64,000 nt of DNA from Phytophthora sp. 'mugwort' (GCA_033558025.1 JAUCEF010000010.1:2257001-2321000); one strand, 5' to 3'. Numbered from the stretch's first letter, positions 30,607 to 42,145 are shown. Notes: a model not told the origin generated them from the sequence alone. Program-made: numbers and translations.

Positions 30607-33600
30607 TCACTTGTTAATACCCCGAAGTGTGATACGATCGCGAACAACTGACTCAAACCCCAATGGGTTAAGTACATTCTCATTGCAACCCCGACTCTGC
30701 TGCACACCCTTAGCTGAAACCTTCACCTTATATAACTCGTCTGGAAGATAGCAAATATAGTTCTTACTCGACAGTGAGACCATGGCATCACCTGACCATT
30801 CATCCTTGAGCATACCAGGAGTTCGACGGTAAAACTTCGCTACTTCCGTGTTATAGTCGCGCGCGAACCAATCGTACTTGTGCTGCTCATAATGCTCACG
30901 TAGCTCAGGTTTGATGCACTTTCGAAATGGTTTGTTGCAGCTAAAAGCGATGTAGGCAGAGTCCGTGTCCATCTCTTGATATGGAAAATCGCTTCGATCG
31001 AAATAAAAAGTCAATGCAATCGTAGTAGAACTCGAGCATGCGTAGCTTAGCAAGCTGGTAGATGGCAATAGACAAATAGATTGGGTTCTTGTTATTTAGC
31101 CGACGTTTCTTCATAGTTATCTCACAAAAATCATTCAGCTCCTCCAATCCATAAAACGTGACTCAATCCGTGACTTGATCTTAGCCTCTTTATACTCATA
31201 CTTGACTTGTTTTGTGCTTACTCATGTCCCTCCGGGATCGTCCTAAGCAGAATTGCCAACCAATTTCATCATCTCTGCAATCATAGCCTTACTCTTATCT
31301 TCGTCACCGACACGGCGTGCGCTCGACACAGCATCCATAAATGGAGCAAACGCCTTGTGAAAACTGGCTTTTATAAAGGAGTACGTTTTTGTTATTTCCA
31401 TCCCGTGGGCTAGATACCATTTGAGAAGAGGTGCGTAGATCATAATCTTCTTACCGAAATAACTACCGATCAACTTACGAGCTGATTTTGCTCCGCTTTT
31501 TCCCACGAGACTGGTTGTAATCATACATTTGTGAACCAATGATGGTCTCATCGGTGCAATCGATTAGATATTCTTGAAAATTTATGTCATCTCGCTGAAA
31601 TATTCTTTTAGATGCTCTGGTGTACGACTGTCGCATTCAAGGAAGCCAAATATCTTGTCAGCCTTGATGTCGTCGACGATACCGGGATAAGTCTCTATAG
31701 TGGTCAATCTCCCGCGCGGCATCTCATTAGCGAGAACCCATAAGTATAGTGCATTAGCGTCGTATCCAGTGATCTTCTTATAGATCTTATCGCCACGTTT
31801 TTTTTGTCTCGTTGCGTTTAGCGTAGCGATTAAAGATTATTGATGGTCCGCCAGCGATGTTTGCCTTCAATTTACCACAAATGTCCTTCTCCTCACGATC
31901 AATCGAGTATACAAGTCTGTCTGAGTTTACTTCAAGCAGCTTCTTGAATCTGAACCCACTGAGAGACATACTCTTGCGTGCGACGTTGCATTGAACGCAT
32001 GAGATGACAACATTACCGTCAATGTGCCCCAATATGTTATTGACTCGATCGGCTGAAGCAGTATCGACAGTAAGCCGACACCAGCATAGACCACAAGATA
32101 TTTGCCGCTTAAGCAAAGGTGCCCAAGTGATCAAGAGTCATATTGAACTGACGCTTGGCATCTGCATCTTGGTGCTTGTAGCCACTCATACGTTTAGCTG
32201 GGAATCTGAAAGCTTTAGCAGGTACTTTTGGAGGGTGTTGAAGTTCATTGAAGCAAGTTTGATACATAACCTTCTCCGAGAGACCCGGAAGCGAGACTCC
32301 GTCAGTGATCATGTCGAGATCAAAACGCTTAAATAGTTCACGCTGAGCCTCGATAGCCTCAATGAATGATATCACATCTAACTTATTGTACCAAATCAAG
32401 AGATCCTTAACTGTTTTCATCTCGTAATGTTTCCAGACGAACTTGGCTCGTTCGTAATCCAAGTTACTGATGCTTGTTTCTCGGAAATCACTATTAAAAT
32501 CCGACTTTGAAGGAAAAGAAGTCTGATTGAGTAAATCAAACGATTTGATGTGTTCATACGGAAATAGGCCTTTAGCAAGGCCACAAACACAACGAATCTT
32601 GTCTTTGCACTCGCACTCACCCAGGTATGTACTAAGATACTTCTCATAGCTTGTTCCAGCGGGAATGTAGTTATTAATATCAAGCATCTTCACGTATGAA
32701 GTAGCGATGCACATGTAGCTCGGGTTCGTGATCACAAATTTGATGTTCTCCGTACCAAGGACGGCAAACATATCGCTCTTAATCAAATTGATATCATATC
32801 TACCAGTGTTAAACCCCAGTACTGGTACTTGATCGAGCTGTTGCTTTTTACCGTAATCAGACCTCTCCCCCCCCGAAGGAAATTTTACTATGAAAATCGA
32901 AGAAACTGGCATACGTCCCATCCCCCTTAATCCAGCTATCAACGTCATGCATTGAGTACTTCTTCCCAATCTTTAAACCAGGGATATCCATACCACTAAA
33001 ACCACGAGCTTTAATAATTTTCTTTAGAAGGGGGGAATACTTTTGGACATTGTACTGCTGAATATGTAAACTGACTTCCTTAATGTAGTTAAACATATCG
33101 TTAGCAAATCTTTTGGCTCAGATCAACAAAGCATCGTACATTTCCGGAAAGACTGTCAGCTACCGATACTGAAACAGGAATATGCTCATTCGTGAAGACA
33201 GTGCTTTCACCATGTTGGATACCCGTCGGCTTGGAATGGCCTCGAAAATCATACACTATGAAGTTACAATGTAGTGATCAATATTCTTAATGGAGTACTT
33301 TGTAAGCATCGATTTAATAGTGTTCTGAGGCGGTCTGTAGATGGTTGGCGCAGCCGGAAAACTCTCAATATTGACAAGCTCACATTGATTCTTCTTATGA
33401 TTCTTAAGCTTATCGGAGCTAACAAAATCATCTCACACTTTGAGCACTGATACTTGTTTTGGAGCATGTCCAGATTAGGGATGTAGAGATCATGATTCTC
33501 GTGAGATAAATGTTGAGACGTTCATATCTCTTATCCGACGGGCGGATGCATTCAATTTTTCCCGACTCAACATCCATCGTATATACATTGATGCTGAGTT

Positions 33601-34068
33601 TGAAGCAATCTTCCATCTCATCGAGCTGCAGAAGATCGATCAGGTTAAAATTGCGGAAGAGCTTCCTCGAGTAGCTAAGACCCTTGTAAGAATAGTAGCG
33701 ATTGAATGCCAGTTTCACCAGACCCTGTATTCTCCGATAACCTTTCATCAGATCTGATCGAGTGTGATAGGCAATGCAATAGAAGACGCACTTATTGCTA
33801 GTCTTAGGAAAATTCTATGCGTGCTTGTTGTCGCGGATGATTTTGGGTATGATAGCGCTGCTATCGCCGAGGGCATGCTCGCGATGATAAAAATATAAAT
33901 CTTGGATCCAGTGATGGCCCTGAGCTTGTATCCACTTGATAAATAGTTAAGCTTGTCGGCTAACTCCATCGAACGAATCTCAGAAATTACCTTCTTACGA
34001 ATATCCGCCTTGCTGCTAATGGTAACATGATTATCCATTACAGCCGTATTGCCGATGTTTGATGCCAA
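30607..34068 (-). pseudogene. Polinton protein-primed family-B DNA polymerase, decayed
   Basis: The N-terminal fragments (33428-34068) include KGYRRIQGLVKLAFNRYYSY and a Cys pair (YQCSKCEMI near 33450). The exonuclease domain shows VPVLGFNTGRYDINLIK (32850-32800) and WYNKLDVISFIEA (32395-32350), the ExoII and ExoIII-type motifs. A Cys-rich stretch near 32030 reads GHIDGNVVISCVQCN. Polymerase motif A corresponds to ITGYDANALYLW (about 31770-31735), motif B to KAMIAEMMKLVGNSA (31290-31245) and motif C to QEMDTDSAYIAF (about 30975-30940), followed by KVSAKGVQQSRG. The catalytic Asp pair DTD is intact, but at least six frameshifts split the gene. The polymerase would replicate the element from a terminal protein primer. 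Confidence 0.85.
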
Positions 34069-34149
34069 TATTAACTAAAACGATCATCATCTTTGCTGAT
34101 GAGACCTTGCCAGCAGACAGGAACCGTACCATAGATGCCAGGGCTTCAT

Positions 34150-35500
34150 CGCTCGATGCACCATGCGTATCTGATCGTATAGATTGATCGTGGCCCGACT
34201 GATGCGCGCCAGCTCGTAGTCCGGCCTGCGTGACAACATCGGCAATCACGTTGAGCTTGCCGATGACTCGACGCGGAAGTTGAATTCCGCGAAGAAGGAC
34301 AGCCACCTTCGCCATCCTTTGGGACAAATGGGGCGAACTCGTCGCCGTCCGCAAGGAAGCGTGATCCGTGTAGATTACAAAGGGCTGGAAGCCCAGGAGG
34401 TGCACCCGGAACTTGACAAGGATTCATGGTAAGCAGCTCCTTGTCATGAACCGGATAGTCCCGTCCGGCAGCCGTGAACTGCCTGGACTGAAACGAGATC
34501 ACTCGTTCACGTTCTGCAGGATTGATCTACACAATGCACATCCGATTGCATAATCGGATGTATCGCAGATGATGCTAAACGGCCTCGTCTCGTCCGGCAG
34601 TGCCAGGATAGGCGCCTTCTGAAGGCTTGCCTCGACATTGTCAAAGGCTTCCTGTTGCTCACGCCCCCATGCCAGTCGGTATCCTGCTTCAGAAGATCCG
34701 ACTAGGGTATAGCCAGTCCCGCGTATCCTTCGCTGTGCTTATGGAGATAGTTGGCCGACCCCAGCCACTCCCTCTGGTCCTTCTGGTACCTTGGCGTTGT
34801 CCAAGCCGAAATCGAAATGACCTTGACCTATTTCGGGTCGGCTCGAACGCCGACGTTGCTAACGAAGCAACCGAGAACTTTGATCTCTTGTGCCGCGAGG
34901 ATGCAGTTGTCGATGTTGGCATAGAGCTTATTCGCTCTCATGACCTCTAACACGCGCCGGAGGTATTCCAAATGCACCTCCATAGCCGTATTGCCCCGTC
35001 CCCCACCCCCCTCGGCACGGCTATAGACGAAGATGTCGTCGAAGTACGATGTGCGTACGCACGCAGTGGTTTAAACAACTGCTGGGTCAGGCTATTGAAC
35101 GTCGCCGGGGATTAGACAGGTCCTGTGACATCACAAGCCACTCCCAGGGCATACCGCCCGAAGTGCTCACTGCGGTGAGCGGGATGTCGCACTCGCGCAT
35201 CAGGATCTGGTAGTATCCGTCCGCCAGATCCAGGGCGCTGTATAGCTCGCACCCGGCCATGTTGTTCAACAACACTCCTTCCGCGGGATGGGTGTCTGGG
35301 CCGGCACCGTCACACTGCTCAGTTTATCAAAAGCATGAACCAGACGCCACTTCCCGTTCGGATTCCGAACGCAGAAGGTTTACGGCGAATGCGGGGATTT
35401 CAATTCCCGCACCATGCCTGCCTTGGCCTTAGCGGTGAAGGAGGCATCAATGACCTCGCCCTTCTCGCGAGCCAGCGGCCATTGTCTGGTGACACACTAC
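34150..35500 (-). pseudogene. Reverse transcriptase and start of RNase H of the truncated gypsy element
   Basis: RT is recognised by CELYSALDLADGYYQILMRE (35255-35190; the catalytic Asp of motif A is present) and DIPLTAVSTSGGMPWEWLVM. The finger/thumb region continues to about 34680 with shifts. Near 34490-34400, ISFQSRQFTAAGRDYPVHDK and then FVIYTDHASLRTATSSPHLS are RNase H motifs. The gene stops at the junction with Polinton DNA at 34077. Multiple shifts inactivate it. Confidence 0.75.
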
Positions 35501-36589
35501 TTTGTGCCCGGTACGAGGTCGATCTCGTGCCTGATCCCACGATCCGGTGGAAGTTAGTACGGTGGGTCCTTGGACACCACGTCCTCGAACTCCTTCATCA
35601 AAGGATACACCGGATCTTTCGGGTTCTTAAGAATCTCAGAACCAAAGCGCGAAGCACACTGGGATGAGAATGCCTCCAGGACGTCCTCGTCCATAACCGA
35701 GGAGAAATTCAATTCCTCAAGAGTGTTTTAAGAGTACCACCTCCGCGATCCCCCCAACCTTCAGGTTGACCAGGAAATCCGTCGGTATCAACTCTTCGAG
35801 GTTCAGGAGCTCTGACACCTCGGGCAGCGGCTCTAGTTAGATGCCGTATGTCTTGACCCGATGGCCAGTCTCGCAGTCGAGGATGTGATAACACCCTTCG
35901 TCTTGACGCGTCGGAAGAACCCGGACCCTGGACCCTGAGTCGCTTGAAGCGACTTCAGTCTGATGTGACTTCAAACTCGCTTTGCGGTGTTGAATATGTC
36001 ATTGACGGCGACCGCGACGTGGTATGTCGTTACCCACGTCTGTGGACGTCTCGTTGACGACGTTCAAAGCCTCCAGGGCTTCGTGTGGAACATTGCTACT
36101 TACATAATAAGCGCTTATCGCCGCTTCTCTTCAGTTAGGGTCTGGCTGGTGTGGAACAAGGTTACCCACACAGGAAGCGCACTTTGCTCCTTCTTCGCCA
36201 GTTTCGGTCTGTGCGACCTGGTGTGGAACATAATTACCCGCACAGGAATCACCTCGTGCGTCTTCCTCGCCAATTTCAGACTGGGTGAGGACCTTGGCTA
36301 CCTGCCTGGTCGGTGCACCCGGCACCGCCACTCTTGAAGCCTTGGCCGCCTGTCTAGATTCCGGCTGGGGTCGAGGGCTATCCTGTAAGGACTGCACACT
36401 CGACCAGGTGCAGCTCCTGCTGCCACCAGTTCTATGGAGTAGCTCAATACGTCCGGCGCCAAAACGTCACCGGATGCTCCTGCATCCCGGCGCCTTTTTC
36501 GGACGCCACAGTTCCTGGCAGAGATGGGAACACGACTCTCCAATGCTCTGCCAGTACCTGCGGGCAGGCTGGCCCCGATGGCATTATTC

Positions 36590-36900
36590 CGCCAATCGAT
36601 CCATGGCTCATGTTTCTTGAGCTAGGGCATGCCCAGGATCAAGCCATCTTATTCATCTCTAGGACAGTAAACGGCTCCATGCTGTCGAAGTCCTCGAACT
36701 TCACAGCTAGATTCACATGGATCTTGGTAACGGTAATCACTGTTCCGTCGGCCAGTTGTACCGACACTGTCCCGTTACCTTTGCTATCTCGTAAAGATTC
36801 GGCCAACTTGTTACTGTTCTCCGCAACGGTCTGGCGGCGTGCGAAGTTCTTCGATACCCCAGAGTCCGTTAAGAGTCGGAAGGGATAGGTATATCCCCAT
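36590..36900 (-). pseudogene. Aspartic protease segment of the truncated gypsy element
   Basis: On the minus strand, after GYTYPFRLL, the frame reads TDSGVSKNFARRQTVAENSN and later GTVSVQLADGTVITVTKIHV and LAVKFEDFDSME. The D-S-G triad of retroviral-type proteases is intact. Downstream the frame runs on into the LG-rich core before stops appear around 36600. Confidence 0.6.
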
Positions 36901-37198
36901 ACACTTGCGTGTACTACTAGCAGCCCAACGTTGTCCTTGGATTCGAGAGTGCACAGACTCTCATGGAGCTAAGACTCCATGGTGCGAGCCACCCACGCTC
37001 CGCTCGTGAAGACTTAGATCTTCCCCAGTAGTGCGCCTCGCCCCTATTCGTGACCTGCGTTCCCCTGGCCATGGGTTCGCGGCAGCCAACGACCCTTGAG
37101 TGCGATGGGCTTGGGAGGGCAACGTTTTCGTTATTCCCCGCAGGATAGGCACGTGCAATATGCCCTAGCTTACCACAGCTATACCAGCAAATACCGTG

Positions 37199-38030
37199 CT
37201 ACTCGACCAGCCCAAGTTCCATGTGAACTGGCACGCTGGGGCTCACGCGACTCGGTGTCGCTGGCCCTGACCACATCGCCGTCGGCATGCGCGCCTGGCG
37301 GTGAGTTTCCTCCTTTTGGAGGGCGGCTTGGATCGTCTCCTCCAGAGTATTGGCACCCGAAAAAAACTGGGTGCGAGCCGGGCCTACTCTTAGGCCGTCC
37401 ATGAACATCGTCACGTTGATGTATTCATGGAGTAGGTTTCCCACGAGGGATGTGGTGAGCTCCTGTAATGTATGTACTGGATGTACTCGTGCAGCTCACG
37501 CTTCCCAGTTTACATGACAAGAAGCGTGACCGCTGGCGGTACTCGTCTTTCGCCGGGAGGAACGCGGCTCTAAGCTGCTCACGCAGCTGTGCCCAGGATG
37601 CGAAGCATCTAGGTGTTGTCGCTTCCCGCGTATAGGCCCAACTCTTAGCACGACAGCTAAGGTTGGAGAGGGCGAAAGCCACTCAGAGTTGCTCCGAAGC
37701 GATGAGAGCCGCATCCATTGCGGGCTCACCTTCTCGCACCCAGAATTGAAGGTTTTCACCTTTCTTCCCCTGTACGGGTTTACCGTCAGGCTCGATGGCT
37801 TGGGGGTAGACCGGTTTCGGTTCTACGGCCGGAACCTGTAGGTTGCTCCGAACGTGTTCTATGAGCCCCCGCTTGTACATTTCGAACGCGGTCACGTGCT
37901 CGACTTGCTCAGCTTACGTGGACGACGCCAAGCTGTGCAAGATATACATGCCAAAGATGCCAGTCAACTTACGAACGACCCAAACTGTGAGTCGTTCAGA
38001 TGAGGAAACTCATTCCGATCCATGTTGCTA
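37199..38030 (-). pseudogene. gag of the truncated gypsy element
   Basis: The frame 37683-37895 carries a matrix/capsid-like start (MTAFEMYKRGLIEHVRSNLQ ... GENLQFWVREGEPAMDAAL). Then comes VAFALSNLSCRAKSWAYTRE, which is a TGA-interrupted continuation. 37199-37444 has EYINVTMFMDGLRVGPARTQ and a basic linker. Just downstream near 37190-37140 is a zinc-knuckle-like SCGKLGHIARAYPAG whose last Cys has become Tyr. Broken by several shifts. Confidence 0.65.
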
Positions 38031-38092
38031 GGACCTCAGAAGTTTCAGGTAGTAACCCGCGTTGCCGTGGATTGACTACAAGTGCTACCAAG

Positions 38093-38680
38093 TGTGACGG
38101 GGCACACAACACTGTGCGCACAGGAAGTGTGATTTCCGGAGAGTATACAAACTCGCAATGAACGGAATTTTACAAGGCCGTGGTCTGAATGGACTGTTAC
38201 CAAATTAGGTGGATATAAGACCGCTTTATATTTATAGGTTATATGTTTAATGCGTCTACATAGTAACTGTCAGTCATCTATAAATTATTCTAGATGTTAT
38301 TTTGGGATCTTGTACCATATGTGTGGTACCCATCCATGACGTCATTACAGTGACATCAAGTGATGTTGGCTACATCACTAGGGGTACTTGGGTACGCCAT
38401 TCTGAAGAGTGACCTGACACTCACATGTAACCCCGTTACAGTTCTGTTGATCTTTCTTCTGACACGACGAATCCTTCCAGTGATCCACCTATGCTGACGT
38501 ACACCGGCTAGCTCTATACAAACTCTCAGCTGCGTGTATTGTGTATGACTAACTCCCCCCCAGCTTGCGCTTCCCGACCCCCGGGACTCCTTGCCGGGAT
38601 CGACGCATTCGCGATCGCATATAAATGGTTGGATTTTCCAGTGCCAGTTTTGTCTACCAATCAATTCATGCTGGTCTACA
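38093..38680 (-). repeat. Probable 5' LTR of the truncated gypsy element
   Basis: The internal border is supported by TGTGACGGGGCACAC at 38093, next to CTTGGTAGCACT (minus strand, 38092-38081), which resembles the common tRNA primer-binding site. The outer border, ending TCTACA at 38680, is chosen by the TG...CA rule and is less sure because no second LTR is in the window to align. A 7-bp perfect hairpin (GCAACTA/TAGTTGC) sits directly outside, at 38681-38699. Confidence 0.55.
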
Positions 38681-38839
38681 GCAACTAAAAAATAGTTGCG
38701 CTATCCAATTCAAAGTGATCTGGTTGGTTAAATTCTTGCCGAGCTTATAACAAAGCGGCCGTTTTGTTTCATAACTAAATCGTGTGGCCCACCTTGATAA
38801 ATATGTTTCTGCCAAATTTTGTCCTTCAACTGTCCCAAA

Positions 38840-40096
38840 ATGGAGGACGCCTGTGACCTGCATGACCGCAACGGGCGGCCGCGCCGCTCACACCTGACGC
38901 CGCTGCTCTCCTCGCAGCTGCAACTTTCCACACCGCCCTGCTCGCCTTCCACGCGGCAGAGCACGGCGCAGAACTCGGAGAGACCTTCAAAGCGCTTCGG
39001 CAACAAGTTTCGTCGGCCGGACAGTTGTGCGCCACATTCAAGCCGACGACGGTCCATTTTCAACATCGAGAATGTAGAAGAAACTGTCGAAATACCACAA
39101 ATACCACAAGTTGTGGCAGAAGAAGAACAAGGAAGTTCAAGCCAAGACAGGAAGCGTGCAGCAGTTACACGAGGCGCAGACGGAGTCGAGTTGTCCCCGA
39201 GATCGACGTTGACGCAGCAAAAGATGCACAAGAAGAAGTCCAAAAAGAAATTAATAGTGCAGCCTTCAGAAGATGAAGTTGCAGTCGTTGAAGCCATAAT
39301 GGAGACGAACAAGACCGTTCTCAAGCGAGCAGTCTCCAGTTACTCTGTGATGACGTCGGGTAGTTTGTCGTCCATCCCGGTTGTGCCCCCGAGGCTGCTT
39401 CGCTACCATGCATCGGAGCACTCGATCAGCGTCAAAAAGACGTCTACAACAGCACAGGAACCAATTTTGCCGACGGTGTATTCAAATAAGCATCCGGATC
39501 TGAACGTGATCACACCGGAGACAGTGACGAAGGTGTTGAGAGGGGAGTACAGTGAACAATTGGTGGGTTTTGAACTACTGGACTGCAGATTCCCGTATGA
39601 GTTTCTAGGCGGGAGTCTCAAAGGTGCAACTTCGCTGTATGATCCAGACAATATGGAGACGCAGTTGTTCGTGCCGACCTCATTGGAGACCTGTACACGG
39701 ACAGCCCTTATATTTTTCTGTGAGTTCTCGGCTAATCGAGCGCCCAAGATGCTACGTCATGTGCGGAATGTGGATCGTAGACTGCATGTTGACAGCTATC
39801 CAGAGCTATACTACCCGGAATTATATCTTATTGATGGAGGTTACAAGCATTGTTTCGAGACATCACGCCGTGAGATTTGCACACCTTCAGCTTTGTATGT
39901 CACCATGGAAGATGAACGATTTGTTGAGGAATGTCGCCGTGAATTTGCAGCCTGGAGACGGCGATGGAAACCGCACAAAATTGTCGTCAATTGTGCCGCA
40001 AATCTGGAGAAGTCTCCAATGTTTAGCGGGCCTAGTCACCACCAAGTTCGAGCTAACGGTGTGGCTGGAGTTCGTTCCCTTTTTGACGAGTTGTAG
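38840..40096 (+). CDS. Cdc25-type dual-specificity phosphatase
   Basis: A single uninterrupted 418-codon frame. The ATG at 38840 is chosen because the only in-frame extension upstream begins with TTG. The N-terminal 200 residues are low-complexity, Ser/Arg/Lys-rich and likely regulatory. The C-terminal rhodanese/Cdc25 domain (about 225-380) shows LDCRFPYEFLGGSLKGA (Asp248) and the catalytic loop CEFSANR (Cys294 to Arg300), then the family signature YPELYYPELYLIDGGYKHCF. The residue before Cys294 is Phe, where Cdc25s usually have His. Cdc25 removes inhibitory phosphates from CDK Thr/Tyr to start mitosis. A 17-codon upstream frame (38803-38856) overlaps the start out of frame. A gypsy LTR ends only about 160 bp upstream. 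It is the one clearly intact host gene here. Confidence 0.9.
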   Translation: MEDACDLHDRNGRPRRSHLTPLLSSQLQLSTPPCSPSTRQSTAQNSERPSKRFGNKFRRPDSCAPHSSRRRSIFNIENVEETVEIPQIPQVVAEEEQGSSSQDRKRAAVTRGADGVELSPRSTLTQQKMHKKKSKKKLIVQPSEDEVAVVEAIMETNKTVLKRAVSSYSVMTSGSLSSIPVVPPRLLRYHASEHSISVKKTSTTAQEPILPTVYSNKHPDLNVITPETVTKVLRGEYSEQLVGFELLDCRFPYEFLGGSLKGATSLYDPDNMETQLFVPTSLETCTRTALIFFCEFSANRAPKMLRHVRNVDRRLHVDSYPELYYPELYLIDGGYKHCFETSRREICTPSALYVTMEDERFVEECRREFAAWRRRWKPHKIVVNCAANLEKSPMFSGPSHHQVRANGVAGVRSLFDEL

Positions 40097-40680
40097 TGTG
40101 GGTAGAGGCGGGCACTACGAGCAGCTATGTATCATACCGAAATGAACGAAGAAGTTTAGGCTTTTTGCCCCTATCGCATGGAGCACTGCATAACTGAAGA
40201 GAAATTTGCAAACAGAATCGGCCAGTGAGCAGACATTACATCGCCTCGCGTGAAACAAATGGCCTTAACAGTCATTTGTTATCCAAATCTGCCTGAATAA
40301 ATACACTTTTGGTATCAAATTTTTGTGAGATTCAAGTGCAGCTTCAACGCGCAGAACCACACACACAAAACCTGTCGAATCCCTGAAGCATCTCGAGTGG
40401 GGAGAATAATGCCAAGATGGCCAGCAGTCAAAGTGCAGTACTGATGAATGAACGGTGGGCTGTCCTATCTTCACTACAATTCCCTAGCATAGAAATATGT
40501 GGTCAGCTGGATAGCATTGTAACTTGGTAAGGTCAGGTCTCCGGCGCTCTTCGATAGAAGAACCCCAAAAATTGGGTCTGCTATTGAAGGTCCAGCATGA
40601 TATTCTATACACGTTGACTTGTACAGTAGATAGATCAACCGATGCATGCGCCCCACAGGTTTACATTCTGATTGATACAT
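40097..40680. other. 3' flank of Cdc25 gene, nothing recognised
   Basis: No coding frame with recognisable motif. AT-rich sequence around 40240-40330 (AATAAATACACTTT) may include the Cdc25 polyadenylation region, but no precise site can be given. Confidence 0.35.
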
Positions 40681-40689
40681 TTACCATAC

Positions 40690-41258
40690 ATATTTTTTAG
40701 TTGAAGTTTGAGATAACACCTTCGCTTTAGTCATATGGTCTTTAGTCATATGGGAAAAAAAGCGTCGTGCTTGCCTCACCTCGAAGGTCGTCTTGAGGAA
40801 TTGGCTCTCAATCTGTTGCTGATGCAGCAGAAGTCGCATGATGTACAGATCTCGACGCTCCAATAGGAACTGGACTTGCTGTCGGAGCCCGTTGATATCC
40901 ACTTGAGATTAAACATGCGTGATTTTGTATGCTTTGTGATCTTAATGACGTTGTCGCTGCGTGACACTAATGCGATATGACCGCTTCCGGTCCTCGTCAC
41001 GTATCAATAAGCATTGGTTAACATTGTGCGAGTTTTGTTCATATGGAGAGACTTGAACGGTGAAGCTGGCTCCGAAATCGTTGACGAGGTCTCCGCATCT
41101 TGCTCTTGCTGCTCTGGTGACCAACACAAAATTCGAGGCAGGTCCATATTGAGGAATTTGCGGACTAAAGACCAGCTAAGGTTGCTGACAACTAACTGTA
41201 CGCAACCATTAATGGCCGCTGGATTGAGAAGTACCTTTCGCCGTGCCGTCTCTCGCAT
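40690..41258 (-). pseudogene. bZIP-like transcription factor fragment, decayed
   Basis: Minus-strand reading starts with RKVLLNPAAINGCVQLVVSN and FKSLHMNKTRTMLTNAY. After a frame change near 41005 comes a basic stretch RDEDRKRSYRISVTQRQRH, like the basic region of oomycete bZIP proteins. After another change and a stop, a helix with hydrophobic spacing follows (DINGLRQQVQFLLERRDLYI, 40900-40840). The order basic region then heptad-like helix suggests a bZIP DNA-binding protein; the assignment is tentative. Two or three frameshifts and a TGA show it is dead. Confidence 0.4.
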
Positions 41259-41559
41259 GGTTGACGGCTGGAGTTCAAGCTCGTCGTGGATAGGTATGAG
41301 ACAAGAAGTGCAGTGCGTTCAATACTAAGCACTTATCCCTTATTATGAAGGGTCCGTTATTATTGCTCGCACTGCAATTCGCTTCATAGTTTCTACCTTT
41401 TCATTCACATGTTCTTATTCATTTCTCCAACATTCCACCGGTGGCAGCTAAAGAAAAGCTGTAATTGGCTAGATTCGTTTCTAAAACGACAGTGCAAATT
41501 TGTTTGTCCGCAAATCCGCACCCGTTTGACCCCGACTTACATATAATCAGAAGCCAGAG

Positions 41560-41665
41560 CCAGAGCCCGAGCCCGAGTCAAGCCCAACAGCCAGAGCCCG
41601 AGACCAAGCCCACCTGCGGCAGCAGCTAGAGCCCGAGGCCAGCAGCAGTAGCTGGAGCACTGCTA
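41560..41665. repeat. Simple repeat (CAGAGC/CCGAGC units)
   Basis: Tandem variants of AGCCAGAGCC and AGCCCGAG occupy this stretch, directly before the Harbinger-derived frame. The flanking 41260-41560 and 41666-41721 hold nothing recognised. Confidence 0.6.
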
Positions 41666-41721
41666 CCGTTGAAGTTGCTCAACCGATAACACTTGATAGA
41701 GGAAGCATACTGCTAGTCGGT

Positions 41722-42145
41722 ATGGCAGGCCGTTCGGTGAATTCTCTCGGAGATGTACCGGCCTCTGGGTTCGAAGTCATTTTGAGCCAACTTGACGATG
41801 ATGATAACGAGGAACGTTTCGCTCAGCAGCTCCTGTTTACGACTCCGCCAACCGAAGATAGCGTATCGCACCGTGGAGGATATCGTCCCGGCAAGGCAAC
41901 AAACAAAGATCAAGACTTTGAGTCGCGTTACAAGCGCTTCATGAAGCAGTATTTCGATGCAAACCCAGTTTATGACGGTGCAGACTTTAAGGGAGCGCAA
42001 TAGAATGAGTAAGACGATGTTCCAGCGTGTGCTCGATGAAGATTTAGAGGTTGACCCCGACTACTTGGCACAGCAGTTTTGCAAATCGGTAATCGAACTA
42101 CTGCTTGCGACGATTGAGCTCGAGGTGGAAAACTTGGCGTCATGA
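41722..42145 (+). pseudogene. N-terminus of a Harbinger-like transposase
   Basis: It begins MAGRSVNSLGDVPASGFEVI, then YKRFMKQYFDANPVYDGADF. After a stop/frame change at about 42001 comes RMSKTMFQRVLDEDLEVDPDY. The pattern F-x-x-YF-(x)n-Y-x-x-x-F-(x)n-RMSxxxFxR is the N-terminal region before the DDE core of PIF/Harbinger (DDE_Tnp_4) transposases. The core itself is absent; the sequence runs into unrelated frame after LAQQFC. Confidence 0.55.

Larger units (their letters stand above)
24919..34077 (-). mobile_element. Maverick/Polinton remnant, AT-rich, truncated by a gypsy element
   Basis: Minus-strand fragments encode a family-B DNA polymerase with exonuclease domain (30607-34068) and a retroviral-type integrase with chromodomain (29327-30480), the diagnostic Polinton pair. 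Other minus-strand fragments (26392-28941) and a plus-strand S74-like domain (25330-25913) lie in the same AT-rich block. I do not see the packaging ATPase, the Ulp1-type protease or the double-jelly-roll capsid, and I found no terminal inverted repeats. The right side is cut at about 34077, where gypsy RNase H sequence begins. Every long frame has several stops or shifts, so it is an old copy. Confidence 0.8.
34078..38680 (-). mobile_element. Ty3/gypsy element, truncated: 5' LTR, gag, protease, RT and RNase H only
   Basis: Reading on the minus strand from 38680: LTR, gag, zinc knuckle, protease, RT and the start of RNase H, then an abrupt end at about 34078 where Polinton sequence begins. 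Integrase and 3' LTR are missing. It differs from the chromovirus at 16.7-22.2 kb in LTR and gag sequence, so it is another family. Frameshifts are frequent. Confidence 0.8.

Noticed and set aside
38819..38839. Seven-codon upstream extension of Cdc25 (starting with TTG)
   Set aside because: Nuclear genes start at ATG; the first in-frame ATG is 38840.
38728..39324. Minus-strand frame of 198 codons
   Set aside because: Antisense to the Cdc25 N-terminus; it has no motif and is Ser/Cys-rich by codon mirroring.
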